From NCBI GenBank assembly GCA_902516925.1, contig CABYAF010000001.1:62001-126000 (forward strand): a DNA stretch of 64,000 bases, written 5' to 3'. Under the pieces are notes generated by a model. The model was given only the letters and a program-made list of their open reading frames with translations, was not told the origin of the DNA and made no database searches. Each line of letters begins with the position of its first letter. Position 1 is the stretch's first letter. This document shows, piece after piece, positions 17,787 to 25,319 of this stretch. Both the position numbers and the translations under genes were made by a program. The DNA comes from an uncultured Bacteroidota bacterium (lineage in GTDB: Bacteria > Bacteroidota > Bacteroidia > Flavobacteriales > Flavobacteriaceae).

Positions 17787-19439
17787 TTACTTTTTCCAAC
17801 CATCTCTTAACCCTACAGTTTTGTTAAACTCTAGGGTTTTTTTGTTGTCTGTTTTAACAAAATAACCTAGTCTTTGAAATTGATATTGTTGTCCACCCCT
17901 GGCTCTTGATAGATAAGGCTCAACCATGGCGTCTTTTGTTATTAAAGAGTTTTCATTTATTTCTTTTTCAATTGTTGAGTTTTTTCCTGGCTCCTCAACC
18001 TTAAAAAGCCTATCGTATATGTTTATTTTTGCAATCACTGCGTCTTTTGCTGAAACCCAATGAATTGTCCCTTTAACCTTTCTATTGCTTTCTGGAGTGT
18101 TTGATCCACTTTTGCTCTTTTGGTCATACTCACATAAAACTTCAGATATATTTCCTTCTTGATCTTTAACAATATCAACTGCCTTTATTATGTATGCATT
18201 TTTTAATCTTACCTCTTCTCCTGGGGACAACCTAAAAAATCCTTCCTCTGGGTTTTCCTGAAAATCTTCTTTTTCGATAAACATTTCGTTCGTAAACGCT
18301 ATCTCTCTTTTTCCTGCCTTTTCATTTTGTGGATTAATTTCAAAGTTTATGTTTTCTCCCTCTTGCTTATTATAATTTATAATTTTAATTTTTAAAGGGT
18401 TTATAACGGCCATCGCTCTTGGTGCAATTTCATTTAAATGTGATCTAACACAAAACTCAAGAAGAGAGGCGTCAATAACATTTTCCCTTTTTGAAACACC
18501 TACTGTGAGCGCAAAATTTTTGAGCGATTGTGGTGTATACCCCCTTTTTCTTAGGCCAGAGATTGTGGGCATTCGTGGATCATCCCACCCTGATACCATT
18601 TTTTGATCAACCAACTGAGCGAGCTTCCTTTTGCTTGTAATAGTAAAAGAAAGATTAAGCCTAGAAAACTCTCTTTGTTTTGGTCTAATTCCTTTTAATG
18701 GACTAATTGCATCTAAAAACCAGTCGTACAATTCTCTATGGGGTTCAAACTCAGTTGTACAGAGTGAGTGGGAAACCTGTTCTATGTAATCTGACTCTCC
18801 ATGAGTCCAGTCATACATTGGGTAAATTTTCCACTTTTCTCCGGTTCTATGATGGCTTACCTTCATTACTCTGTAAACAACAGGGTCTCGCATTAACATG
18901 TTTGGAGAATCCATATCAATCTTTGCTCTTAAAACATGCTCTCCTTGGTCGTACCTACCTTGATACATGCCTTCAAAAATAGAGAGGCTTTCTTCTTTTG
19001 GCCTATCTCTAAAAGGGCTGTTTTCTCCTGGTTGAGTTGGTGTTCCTTTTTGTAGGGCCATCTGCTCTGAGGTTTGAGAATCTATGTATGCTTTGTTTTT
19101 TTCAATTAAACTTATTGCCCACTCATAAAGTTGATCAAAGTAATCTGAGGCATAGCACTCTTTATCCCAATCAAAACCAAGCCAGTTAATATCGTGTTTT
19201 ATGGCGTCTACATATTCTTTTGCCTCTTTTTCGGGGTTTGTGTCATCAAACCTTAGGTTAACTGGTGAGTTATATTTTTTACCTAAATTAAAATTTAAAC
19301 ATATTGCTTTTAAATGTCCAATATGTAAGTACCCGTTTGGCTCTGGGGGGAACCTAAACCTTAAGTTTTTCCTGTCAAAACCTCTGGCTATATCTCCTTC
19401 TATTATTTGCTCAATAAAGTTTGGACCATTTTTCTTCAC
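17787..19439 (-). CDS. glnS: Glutaminyl-tRNA synthetase
   Basis: A 550-aa class I synthetase charging tRNA-Gln, so this organism need not rely on the amidotransferase route. The HIGH region is RFPPEPNGYLHIGHLKA near residue 28, and the KMSKS-type loop reads TITSKRKLAQL near 264, with Thr where many GlnRS have Met. The C-terminal beta-barrel anticodon domains are present. The start is GTG 19439, set by a TATCTTTG box 5 nt upstream and by the family's N-terminus (NFIEQIIEGDI). Third codon positions are A/C-rich, unlike minus-strand genes right of 22.5 kb. Confidence 0.95.
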   Translation of the reverse strand: MKKNGPNFIEQIIEGDIARGFDRKNLRFRFPPEPNGYLHIGHLKAICLNFNLGKKYNSPVNLRFDDTNPEKEAKEYVDAIKHDINWLGFDWDKECYASDYFDQLYEWAISLIEKNKAYIDSQTSEQMALQKGTPTQPGENSPFRDRPKEESLSIFEGMYQGRYDQGEHVLRAKIDMDSPNMLMRDPVVYRVMKVSHHRTGEKWKIYPMYDWTHGESDYIEQVSHSLCTTEFEPHRELYDWFLDAISPLKGIRPKQREFSRLNLSFTITSKRKLAQLVDQKMVSGWDDPRMPTISGLRKRGYTPQSLKNFALTVGVSKRENVIDASLLEFCVRSHLNEIAPRAMAVINPLKIKIINYNKQEGENINFEINPQNEKAGKREIAFTNEMFIEKEDFQENPEEGFFRLSPGEEVRLKNAYIIKAVDIVKDQEGNISEVLCEYDQKSKSGSNTPESNRKVKGTIHWVSAKDAVIAKINIYDRLFKVEEPGKNSTIEKEINENSLITKDAMVEPYLSRARGGQQYQFQRLGYFVKTDNKKTLEFNKTVGLRDGWKK

Positions 19440-19444
19440 AATGC

Positions 19445-19452
19445 CAAAGATA
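19445..19452 (-). promoter_or_regulatory. -7 promoter box of glnS
   Basis: TATCTTTG on the minus strand ends 5 nt (GCATT) before the GTG start of glnS, the same geometry as at other genes with apparent leaderless starts. Confidence 0.6.
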
Positions 19453-19486
19453 TTGAAAAGGTAGATAGAAAGTATGTCTGCTTTTA

Positions 19487-19494
19487 TATCTTTG
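19487..19494 (+). promoter_or_regulatory. -7 promoter box of folB
   Basis: TATCTTTG lies 8 nt before TTG 19503 and 5 nt before ATT 19500, the two candidate start codons of folB. Confidence 0.5.
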
Positions 19495-19502
19495 GTAAGA
19501 TT

Positions 19503-19853
19503 TTGTCAAAAATATATGTAAATAACGCGTGGTTTTATTCTTTTCATGGATGTCTTCATGAAGAGAGTGTTATTGGTGCTGAATATTTAATAAATGTTGT
19601 GGTAGAGACAAACACTGATGTGGCTGAAAAAAACGATGACCTTAAAAACACTGTTGATTATGTTGATATTTATAATGCTATTAAAACAGAAATGGACAAG
19701 CCTTCAAAACTGCTTGAATCTGTAATGGAGAGAATGATTGTTTCGATAAAAGAAATTAGCGGTGATGCGTCTGTTGTGGATGTTAGTATCAAAAAACTCT
19801 CTCCTCCTATTGGGGGTAATGTTGATTCTGTGGAATTAAGAAAGAAAGTTTAA
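19503..19853 (+). CDS. folB: Dihydroneopterin aldolase
   Basis: A protein of about 116 aa that converts dihydroneopterin to hydroxymethyl-dihydropterin in folate synthesis. The family core YVNNAWFYSFHGCLHEES (matching the family's 'YGYHGxxxEE' region with its conserved Glu) and the KKLSPPIGGNVDSVEL segment near the C-terminus, which corresponds to the family's 'K..P.' catalytic Lys, are present. No ATG lies in a suitable place: TTG 19503 is taken as start, and ATT 19500 is an alternative that fits the promoter spacing used by neighbouring genes. The frame stays open upstream into the glnS start region, but that part has no family resemblance. Confidence 0.82.
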   Translation: MSKIYVNNAWFYSFHGCLHEESVIGAEYLINVVVETNTDVAEKNDDLKNTVDYVDIYNAIKTEMDKPSKLLESVMERMIVSIKEISGDASVVDVSIKKLSPPIGGNVDSVELRKKV

Positions 19854-19862
19854 TCTTTTTTT

Positions 19863-19870
19863 TACTTTTG
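19863..19870 (+). promoter_or_regulatory. -7 promoter box of tRNA-Cys
   Basis: TACTTTTG fits TANNTTTG and ends 8 nt before the first base of the mature tRNA. Confidence 0.5.
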
Positions 19871-19878
19871 CATCCTAT

Positions 19879-19949
19879 GGCATTGTGGCCGAGTGGCTAG
19901 GCGGAGCTCTGCAAAAGCTTTTACAGCGGTTCGAATCCGCTCGATGCCT
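19879..19949 (+). tRNA. tRNA-Cys (GCA)
   Basis: Folds into a complete cloverleaf. The acceptor stem is GGCATTG with CGATGCC (one T-G pair), the D stem GCC/GGC, the anticodon stem GAGCT/AGCTT, and the anticodon loop CTGCAAA gives GCA. The T stem is AGCGG/CCGCT with loop TTCGAAT. The discriminator base is T, as required for tRNA-Cys. CCA is not encoded. Its last base is also the last base of the convergent rnr stop codon. Confidence 0.95.
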
Positions 19950-22099
19950 CAAGCAAGGACTTGAAAGTCAAGCCTTTTCTTTATTTGATCTGCTTTAATT
20001 AGCATGACCCTGGTTTTGTCTCCTAGCTGATATTTCTTGCCTGTTCTTTCTCCAACAAACCTGTGGTTTTTTTGATCGTGTACAAAAAAATCCCCCGGCA
20101 AATCTTTTGCTTTGACAAGCCCCTCACATTTATTTTCAACAACCTCAACAAAAATCCCTCTTGCTATTACTCCTGAGATGACTGCATCAAAAGTCTTTCC
20201 TTCTTTATCTTTCATGAACTTTATTTGCATAAGTTTTATAGAGTCTCTTTCTGCTTTCGTTGCTAGAATTTCCATGTGTGTTGAATGCTTACACAGGCTT
20301 TCTGTTTCCTCTGTTTTTATTTTTTCCCCCTCTATCTCTGCCTGAATTAACCTATGAACCATTACGTCAGGATACCTTCTAATTGGTGATGTAAAATGGG
20401 TGTAGTTCTCAAAAGACAACCCGTAGTGACCTATGTTTTTTGTTGTATATTCTGCCTTGCTCATACTTCTAATCATAAGTGTGTCTATTAAGTTTTGTTC
20501 GTTTTTGCCAAATGCGTTTTTTAAAAGGGTATTAAGTGAATCGTTTAATTCTTTTGAGGTTAACTTTAGGTTATAACCCATTCTTTTCACTACGGTTTGT
20601 AGGTTTTTTAACTTCTCCTGGTCTGGTTGATCATGAACCCTATAAACGAAGCGCTCTTTACCTTTTCTCATTTTTTCTGCTACTTTTTTATTTGCAAGCA
20701 ACATAAACTCTTCGATTAGTTTGTTTGAGCTTTTTGTTGTTTTGAAAACTATATTTTCTGGTTGGTTTTTCTTGTCCAACTCAAATTTTATCTCTGTCTT
20801 ATCAAAAATTAAAGCACCGTTATTTATTCTTTTTTTTCTTATTGTTTTTGCCATGCTGTTAAGCGTTGTTATGGCCTCAACCGTTTTCTTTGTTACCGTT
20901 TTATCTTTTTTTAATATTGTGTGTTCTTTTGGAATCTTTATTTCGCCTGTTTCAATAATGTGCTGTGCCTCTTCGTATGATAGTCTTACGTCAGATTCTG
21001 TAATTGTTTTTCCAAACCACTCTTCTTTAATGTCTCCGTTTTTATTCATTATAAACACGGCTGAAAAGGTGAGTTTTTCTTCGTTTGGTCTCAGGGAACA
21101 AAGGTTGTTAGAGAGTGTTTCAGGTAGCATGGGTATTACTCTGTCTACTAAATAAACAGATGTTGCTCTGTTTTGGGCCTCGTCATCTATCTTTGTTCCC
21201 TGCCTTACATAGTGTGAAACATCTGCAATATGAACTCCCACCTCATATTTGTTTTCTTCTATTTTTTTAAATGATATTGCATCATCAAAATCTTTAGCGT
21301 CTACAGGATCTATTGTAAAGGTTAACTCTCCCCTCATATCCCTTCTTTTTTTTATCTCTTCTTTTGTTATTGCTGGTGAAATTTTTTGCGCCTCCTCTTC
21401 TACTTTTTCTTCAAACTCTGTAGACAAGCCATATTCATATAGTATTGAATAAGCATCTAATGAATCGTCTCCAAACCCGAAGCTTTTAATTATTTTTCCT
21501 TCTGGTGAGTTTTTTGGTGAATCCCAGGATTTTATCTCAACCGCTACTTTTTCTCCTTCCTGATAATCCTTCATTTCTTCTTTATCTATAAAAAAGTCAG
21601 TATACATTCTTGCGTTTCTTGTGTTTACAAAAGCATATTCTTTGTTTTTTTGAAAAACTCCAACAAACACATCTTTTTTTCTTTCAATTATTTCTAAAAT
21701 TTTTCCTTCGTATTTATTTTTGTTTTTTCTTTCTCCAACAGCAACATAAACAATATCTCCATGGAGACCTTTGTTCAGGTTTCTTTGCTCAACCAAGACG
21801 TCCGCGTCTAATTCTTCACACACAACATACCCTCTTCCAGTACTTGTAATTTCTAAAACACCTTCTGCTGTGTTTGATTGAATACCTGGTGCAACAAATT
21901 TCCCTTTATTAGTTTTTATTATCTGCTGGTTTTTTAGAAGCTTATTTAATATTTTAATTATGTCGTTTCTTCCTTTTGTATCGTTTACACCCAGAGAGAA
22001 AGCAATTTGTTTATAGTTAAACTCCTTGTTGGGTTTGTTTCCAATAAATGACTTTATCTTTCTTTCTAATCCCTTTAAATCCTTCTTTTTCTTTGACAT
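19949..22099 (-). CDS. rnr: Ribonuclease R
   Basis: A 716-aa 3'-5' exoribonuclease of the RNase II superfamily that degrades structured RNA. It has an N-terminal helix-turn-helix-like region and cold-shock domains (about 1-240), then the RNB catalytic domain starting near FTIDPVDAKDFDDAISF (residue 265), whose clustered Asp residues bind the metal. Further on are FTSPIRRYPDVMVHRLIQ and a C-terminal S1 domain (ISGVIARGIFVEVVENKCEG). It is transcribed away from the 421-bp gene-free stretch at 22100-22520. Confidence 0.95.
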   Translation of the reverse strand: MSKKKKDLKGLERKIKSFIGNKPNKEFNYKQIAFSLGVNDTKGRNDIIKILNKLLKNQQIIKTNKGKFVAPGIQSNTAEGVLEITSTGRGYVVCEELDADVLVEQRNLNKGLHGDIVYVAVGERKNKNKYEGKILEIIERKKDVFVGVFQKNKEYAFVNTRNARMYTDFFIDKEEMKDYQEGEKVAVEIKSWDSPKNSPEGKIIKSFGFGDDSLDAYSILYEYGLSTEFEEKVEEEAQKISPAITKEEIKKRRDMRGELTFTIDPVDAKDFDDAISFKKIEENKYEVGVHIADVSHYVRQGTKIDDEAQNRATSVYLVDRVIPMLPETLSNNLCSLRPNEEKLTFSAVFIMNKNGDIKEEWFGKTITESDVRLSYEEAQHIIETGEIKIPKEHTILKKDKTVTKKTVEAITTLNSMAKTIRKKRINNGALIFDKTEIKFELDKKNQPENIVFKTTKSSNKLIEEFMLLANKKVAEKMRKGKERFVYRVHDQPDQEKLKNLQTVVKRMGYNLKLTSKELNDSLNTLLKNAFGKNEQNLIDTLMIRSMSKAEYTTKNIGHYGLSFENYTHFTSPIRRYPDVMVHRLIQAEIEGEKIKTEETESLCKHSTHMEILATKAERDSIKLMQIKFMKDKEGKTFDAVISGVIARGIFVEVVENKCEGLVKAKDLPGDFFVHDQKNHRFVGERTGKKYQLGDKTRVMLIKADQIKKRLDFQVLA

Positions 22100-22520
22100 T
22101 TATATTTTTTTTAAATCTCAAAGATACTGTTATTAAAAGCTAGATTAATTTTATTATCAATAAACATTTAAACATATTAATAATAAGTATTTATAAAAAT
22201 TAAATGAATATTATATGTGTTGTTAATTTCTTCATAAATAGTTTGAAAAACAACAACAATTAACACAGAAATGAAAAAACTAACAAACAATAAACAATGC
22301 AAAATATTGATTTACAAACAACAAGTAACGAAGTAAACAGTTGTTAACAAGTGTAAAAACAACAGAAAGGTTAACAACTAATACAAACAAAACCCAAGAA
22401 AAAGAGTTAGTAAAAGAAAAGAAATGTTTAGAAAAAAAAAAAAAGAAGAATTATTAAGAATAAACAAACAACTATTAACAACATATAAAGAAATAATAAA
22501 GGAATTACTAAATTGAAAAA
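22100..22520. other. Gene-free region with strand-composition switch (replication origin or terminus candidate)
   Basis: The only stretch over 300 bp without a gene. Up to about 22240 the plus strand is T-rich. From there to rpiB it is rich in A and C and poor in T and G. The same change is seen in third codon positions of genes on either side. The motif TTAACAAC recurs: minus strand 22219-22226, plus strand 22371-22378 and 22475-22482, and a perfect TTGTTAACAA palindrome at 22341-22350. No exact TTATCCACA DnaA box is present. On the minus strand 22166-22177 reads ATATGTTTAAAT, a loose match to the right half of dif. An A-run at 22432-22444 precedes rpiB. Confidence 0.6.
22119..22126 (-). promoter_or_regulatory. 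-7 promoter box of rnr
   Basis: TATCTTTG on the minus strand ends 19 nt before the rnr ATG, with an A-rich leader in between. Confidence 0.5.
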
Positions 22521-22955
22521 ATGAAAATAGCAATAGGTAACGATCATGCTGGTGTTGAGGTAAAAAGAAAAATAGAGAGCTACCTTTCTCAGAAAGGACA
22601 CGTGGTTATCAACAAAGGATATGATGGAAAAGAAAGCGTAGATTATCCAGACTTTATACACCCCGTATCAATAGAAGTAAAGGAAAAAAAAGTACAAATT
22701 GGAATAATAATTTGTGGAAGCGGAAACGGGGCAGCAATGACAGCCAACAAACACAAAGGAATAAGAGCGGCAATATGCTGGAATGAGGAAATTGCTGAAC
22801 TTGCAAGACATCACAACGACGCAAACATAATTAGCATACCATCTCGTTTTTTATCAGAAGAAGAGATAATAAACATAGTAGAGGTTTTTATAAAAACAAG
22901 CTTTCAAGGAGGAAGGCACAAAAGAAGAATAGATAAAATTGATGGAAATGATTGA
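22521..22955 (+). CDS. rpiB: Ribose-5-phosphate isomerase B
   Basis: A 144-aa enzyme of the RpiB/LacAB family interconverting ribose 5-phosphate and ribulose 5-phosphate. The N-terminus IAIGNDHAGVEVKRKI, the catalytic Cys 65 in IIICGSGNGAAMTANK, and the GRHKRRIDKI C-terminus that binds phosphate are all present. Third codon positions are strongly A-biased (30 A, 15 T, 10 C and 5 G in the first 60 codons after ATG), opposite to the minus-strand genes that follow. The 3' end overlaps the GNAT gene. Confidence 0.94.
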   Translation: MKIAIGNDHAGVEVKRKIESYLSQKGHVVINKGYDGKESVDYPDFIHPVSIEVKEKKVQIGIIICGSGNGAAMTANKHKGIRAAICWNEEIAELARHHNDANIISIPSRFLSEEEIINIVEVFIKTSFQGGRHKRRIDKIDGND

Positions 22956-23394
22956 GTGGAAAGAGCAAAAGTTTTCTGATGTAAGCACAAAGGAGTTTTA
23001 TGAAATATTTAAGTTTAGAAGTGAGGTTTTTGTGGTAGAGCAAGAAATATTATACAACGACTTTGATTATAAAGACTATAAAGCTATTCATCTATCGGGA
23101 TTCATAAACGATAAGTTAATGGCGTATGCAAGAATTTTTGATAAAGGAGATTATTATGAAAATAATCCTGGTTTTGGAAGGGTGGCGGTTGAAGAAAAAA
23201 AAAGAGGAAACAATTACGGAAGGGAGCTAGTAAAAAAATGTATAGAGGTTTGTGAAAACAACTTCGAAACAAAAGAAATAAAAATTTCTGCGCAAGAGTA
23301 TTTAGAAAAATTTTATTTAGACCTAGGCTTTGAGTTTAGAGGCGAGAGATATATGGAGGACGGCATTCCCCACTGCGCGATGTATTATAAATAA
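22942..23394 (+). CDS. GNAT N-acetyltransferase, ElaA-like
   Basis: A 150-aa acetyltransferase. The acetyl-CoA loop is VAVEEKKRGNNYGRELVKKC (R/Q-x-x-G-x-G/A region near residue 76), followed by ISAQEYLEKFYLDLGFEFRG and EDGIPHCAM. That combination is typical of the ElaA subgroup. The substrate is unknown. ATG 22942 overlaps the rpiB stop by 14 bp; an in-frame TTG just before it and an ATG two codons later are alternatives. It ends 1 bp from the convergent lipoprotein gene. Confidence 0.85.
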   Translation: MEMIEWKEQKFSDVSTKEFYEIFKFRSEVFVVEQEILYNDFDYKDYKAIHLSGFINDKLMAYARIFDKGDYYENNPGFGRVAVEEKKRGNNYGRELVKKCIEVCENNFETKEIKISAQEYLEKFYLDLGFEFRGERYMEDGIPHCAMYYK

Positions 23395-23395
23395 A

Positions 23396-24127
23396 TTAAT
23401 TAGACGGCCTTAAACCCCAGCTTTGTCTTTCAGACAAAGAAGGATTACAAGCGCTCATAAATAAATCACGAACAATGTAAATGGGTTTGTATCCACCACC
23501 ATACCAATCATAATCTGCAGAGGCAGTCAAACACAAACCAAGATCATTCACCTGCTTGATTTTACCATCACCCTCAAAAACAAATTTTTGATTAGGGTTT
23601 TGATCACACTCACGCAAAATCAAACGAGAAGAAGACCCTACGCTTTCCACCTCCATACAGACATTATAAAAAGGAAGGCTAAACTCACCCCCGCTAATTT
23701 TGGAAACATCAAAACCTTGATCAGCCGAAACACCTCCACTTTCAAAATCACCCCCAACCAACGTACCTATTTGTTCAGAATGACAAGTATGGGCGCGTAA
23801 AGGCTTATCAAGACCCCCGCCATTGTTCAGAGGCGTCAGAGTGTTAGGTGAAGCTGCAGTAGGGTTACTAGGATCAACAATAGGAGGAGTAGCGGGTCTA
23901 GTAATACTATGATCTATATGTGCGTTTATGTCTATGCAAACACTACTCTTGACTTCTCGTGATGACATATATTGAAGATTTTCAGGATATACGAAGCCAG
24001 GATCTAAATCGTTTAATAAATAAATCTCTGCTGTTTCCGGAAGACCAACTTCTTCAATATTTAGATCAGAACCTTTATCACACGAGAATAAAAAAAACAG
24101 AAAGAAAAAGAAAGACAACAAGCGCAT
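23396..24127 (-). CDS. Lipoprotein with ricin-B-like lectin repeats
   Basis: A 243-aa protein with a very hydrophobic signal peptide and lipobox LFSC (Cys 16). After a low-complexity Pro/Thr/Asn-rich linker (about 75-105) come two beta-trefoil-like units. The first has NVCMEVESVGSSSRLILREC followed by NPNQKFVF; the second has GLCLTASADYD and a C-terminal LSERQSWGL, where Q-x-W/F is the hallmark of ricin-type lectins. It should be surface- or outer-membrane-attached and bind sugars, but no catalytic domain is present. It lies just after rnpA. The lectin assignment rests on these motifs only. Confidence 0.6.
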   Translation of the reverse strand: MRLLSFFFFLFFLFSCDKGSDLNIEEVGLPETAEIYLLNDLDPGFVYPENLQYMSSREVKSSVCIDINAHIDHSITRPATPPIVDPSNPTAASPNTLTPLNNGGGLDKPLRAHTCHSEQIGTLVGGDFESGGVSADQGFDVSKISGGEFSLPFYNVCMEVESVGSSSRLILRECDQNPNQKFVFEGDGKIKQVNDLGLCLTASADYDWYGGGYKPIYIVRDLFMSACNPSLSERQSWGLRPSN

Positions 24128-24145
24128 TATTCCACTAAATTAGAG

Positions 24146-24470
24146 CTAAGCAATGTTTTTAACAAGAAGTTTAAGGTCTTTTTCAATATCTAAAAACGAA
24201 GCAACTTTTTCAGAAGAATAAATAAACATAAACCAACCCCCCACCAAAAGACAACAAGTCTTTTGAGTGTTTTCTAACAACCTCACGAAGAATGCGTTTT
24301 AGTTTGTTTCTATCAACAGCAAGAGTAAAATTTTTTTTTGGAACAGACACAACAAAACGAGAATCTTCCTTGTTCAAAAGATAAACACAATGAAGAAAAG
24401 AAGATGAAACTCTTTTACCAGAACTGAACAACACCTCAACGTTTTTATTTCCTTTAAGCGGTTTCATCAT
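24146..24470 (-). pseudogene. rnpA: Ribonuclease P protein component, with a one-base frameshift
   Basis: RnpA binds the RNase P RNA and helps remove tRNA 5' leaders. The uninterrupted frame from ATG 24470 stops at 24210 after 86 codons. It includes the RNP-box-like FTLAVDRNKLKRILREVVRK, then ends abruptly in GGGLVYVYLFF. If one G is removed from the G6 run (24237-24242, C6 on the plus strand), the frame continues as FMFIYSSEKVASFL and on to KLLVKNIA. That is a normal flavobacterial RnpA C-terminus, ends with TAG at 24146-24148, and gives 107 aa. The longer version fills the gap to the next gene. Since RnpA is essential, a base-call error, slippage or an intact second copy must be considered. 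It overlaps the MBL gene by 4 bp. Confidence 0.8.
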
Positions 24471-25318
24471 GAAAAAAAATCATTTAAAGAAGAGCTGTTT
24501 TCTAACCTCACACCTTTGTCTGTGTTCATTAAAGTCACCAGTTCATTATATGGATCGTGCTGCAGAAAAAGAAGAGTTCCATTTTCTAAACAGTTTTTTA
24601 AAACCTTAGACTTCTCTTCCATGGTAACCAAAGGTCTAACATCGTAACCCATTAAATATGGAACAGGAATATGCCCAGCGGTAGGGACTAAATCAGAAGT
24701 GAAAAGAATAGACCGCCCCCTATACTCAACCATAGGCAAAGCCATTTTTTCAGTATGGCCATCAACAAGCAAAAGATCAAACCCAAGCTCTTTACAAAAA
24801 CCACTATCAACACCATCATAAAGGTTTAGCTGACCAGATTCTTCCAAAGACAAAATGTTTTCTTTTAAAAAAGAAGCCTTTTCTCTAGGGTTTGGGCTTA
24901 TGCTTGCCCAGTCCCAATGTTTTTTTGAACACCAGAAACGAGCATTTTTAAAAAGTGGGACAATTTTATCGCCCTTACGTTTTGTTGCACCACCGCAATG
25001 GTCAAAATGAAGATGCGTAAACAAAACATCCGTAACATCGTCTGTAGAGAACCCATTTAACCTCAAAGAGTTTTCCAGGGTTGCATCACCGAACCGGGAG
25101 TAATGACTAAAAAACTTTTCACTTTGTTTATCGCCAAGACCAGCATCAACCAGAATAAGCCTTTTTCCATCCTCAATTAAAAGACAACGCGCACTCATTT
25201 CAATTCGGTTACTTGAGTCGGCCGGGTTTGTTTTTTCCCACAAAACCTTAGGAACAACGCCAAACATTGCCCCACCGTCAAGTTTAAAATTACCAGTCTC
25301 AATTGAATATAAATTCAT
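24467..25318 (-). CDS. Metallo-beta-lactamase-fold hydrolase
   Basis: A protein of about 283 aa starting MNLYSIETGNFKLDGG at ATG 25318. The metal-binding signature is FTHLHFDHCGG (HxHxDH), with VDAGLG before it and LVDGHTEKMALP and LFLQHDPYN supplying the later His ligands. The layout resembles lactonase-like or AttM-like members acting on lactones or other esters, but the substrate is not determinable. It sits 1 bp after the lepA stop codon and overlaps rnpA by 4 bp, so lepA, this gene and rnpA form one minus-strand operon. Confidence 0.85.
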   Translation of the reverse strand: MNLYSIETGNFKLDGGAMFGVVPKVLWEKTNPADSSNRIEMSARCLLIEDGKRLILVDAGLGDKQSEKFFSHYSRFGDATLENSLRLNGFSTDDVTDVLFTHLHFDHCGGATKRKGDKIVPLFKNARFWCSKKHWDWASISPNPREKASFLKENILSLEESGQLNLYDGVDSGFCKELGFDLLLVDGHTEKMALPMVEYRGRSILFTSDLVPTAGHIPVPYLMGYDVRPLVTMEEKSKVLKNCLENGTLLFLQHDPYNELVTLMNTDKGVRLENSSSLNDFFS

Positions 25319-25319
25319 G

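Noticed and set aside
18600-18660. TITSKRKL in GlnRS as a damaged KMSKS loop
   Set aside because: The two functional residues (Ser-Lys) are kept and only the preceding Met differs; probably lineage variation rather than loss of function.
22166-22177. ATATGTTTAAAT (minus strand) as a dif site
   Set aside because: Only the outer half of one recombinase arm resembles known dif sites and the partner arm is unconvincing. It is kept as a lead in the strand-switch finding but not called as a dif site.
22605-22613. TTATCAACA in rpiB as a DnaA box
   Set aside because: One mismatch to TTATCCACA, inside coding sequence, and alone; not enough to call an origin element.
22428-22661. Minus-strand hydrophobic frame crossing the rpiB start
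   Set aside because: Its Phe/Leu-rich sequence is simply the complement of the A-rich leader and of rpiB.
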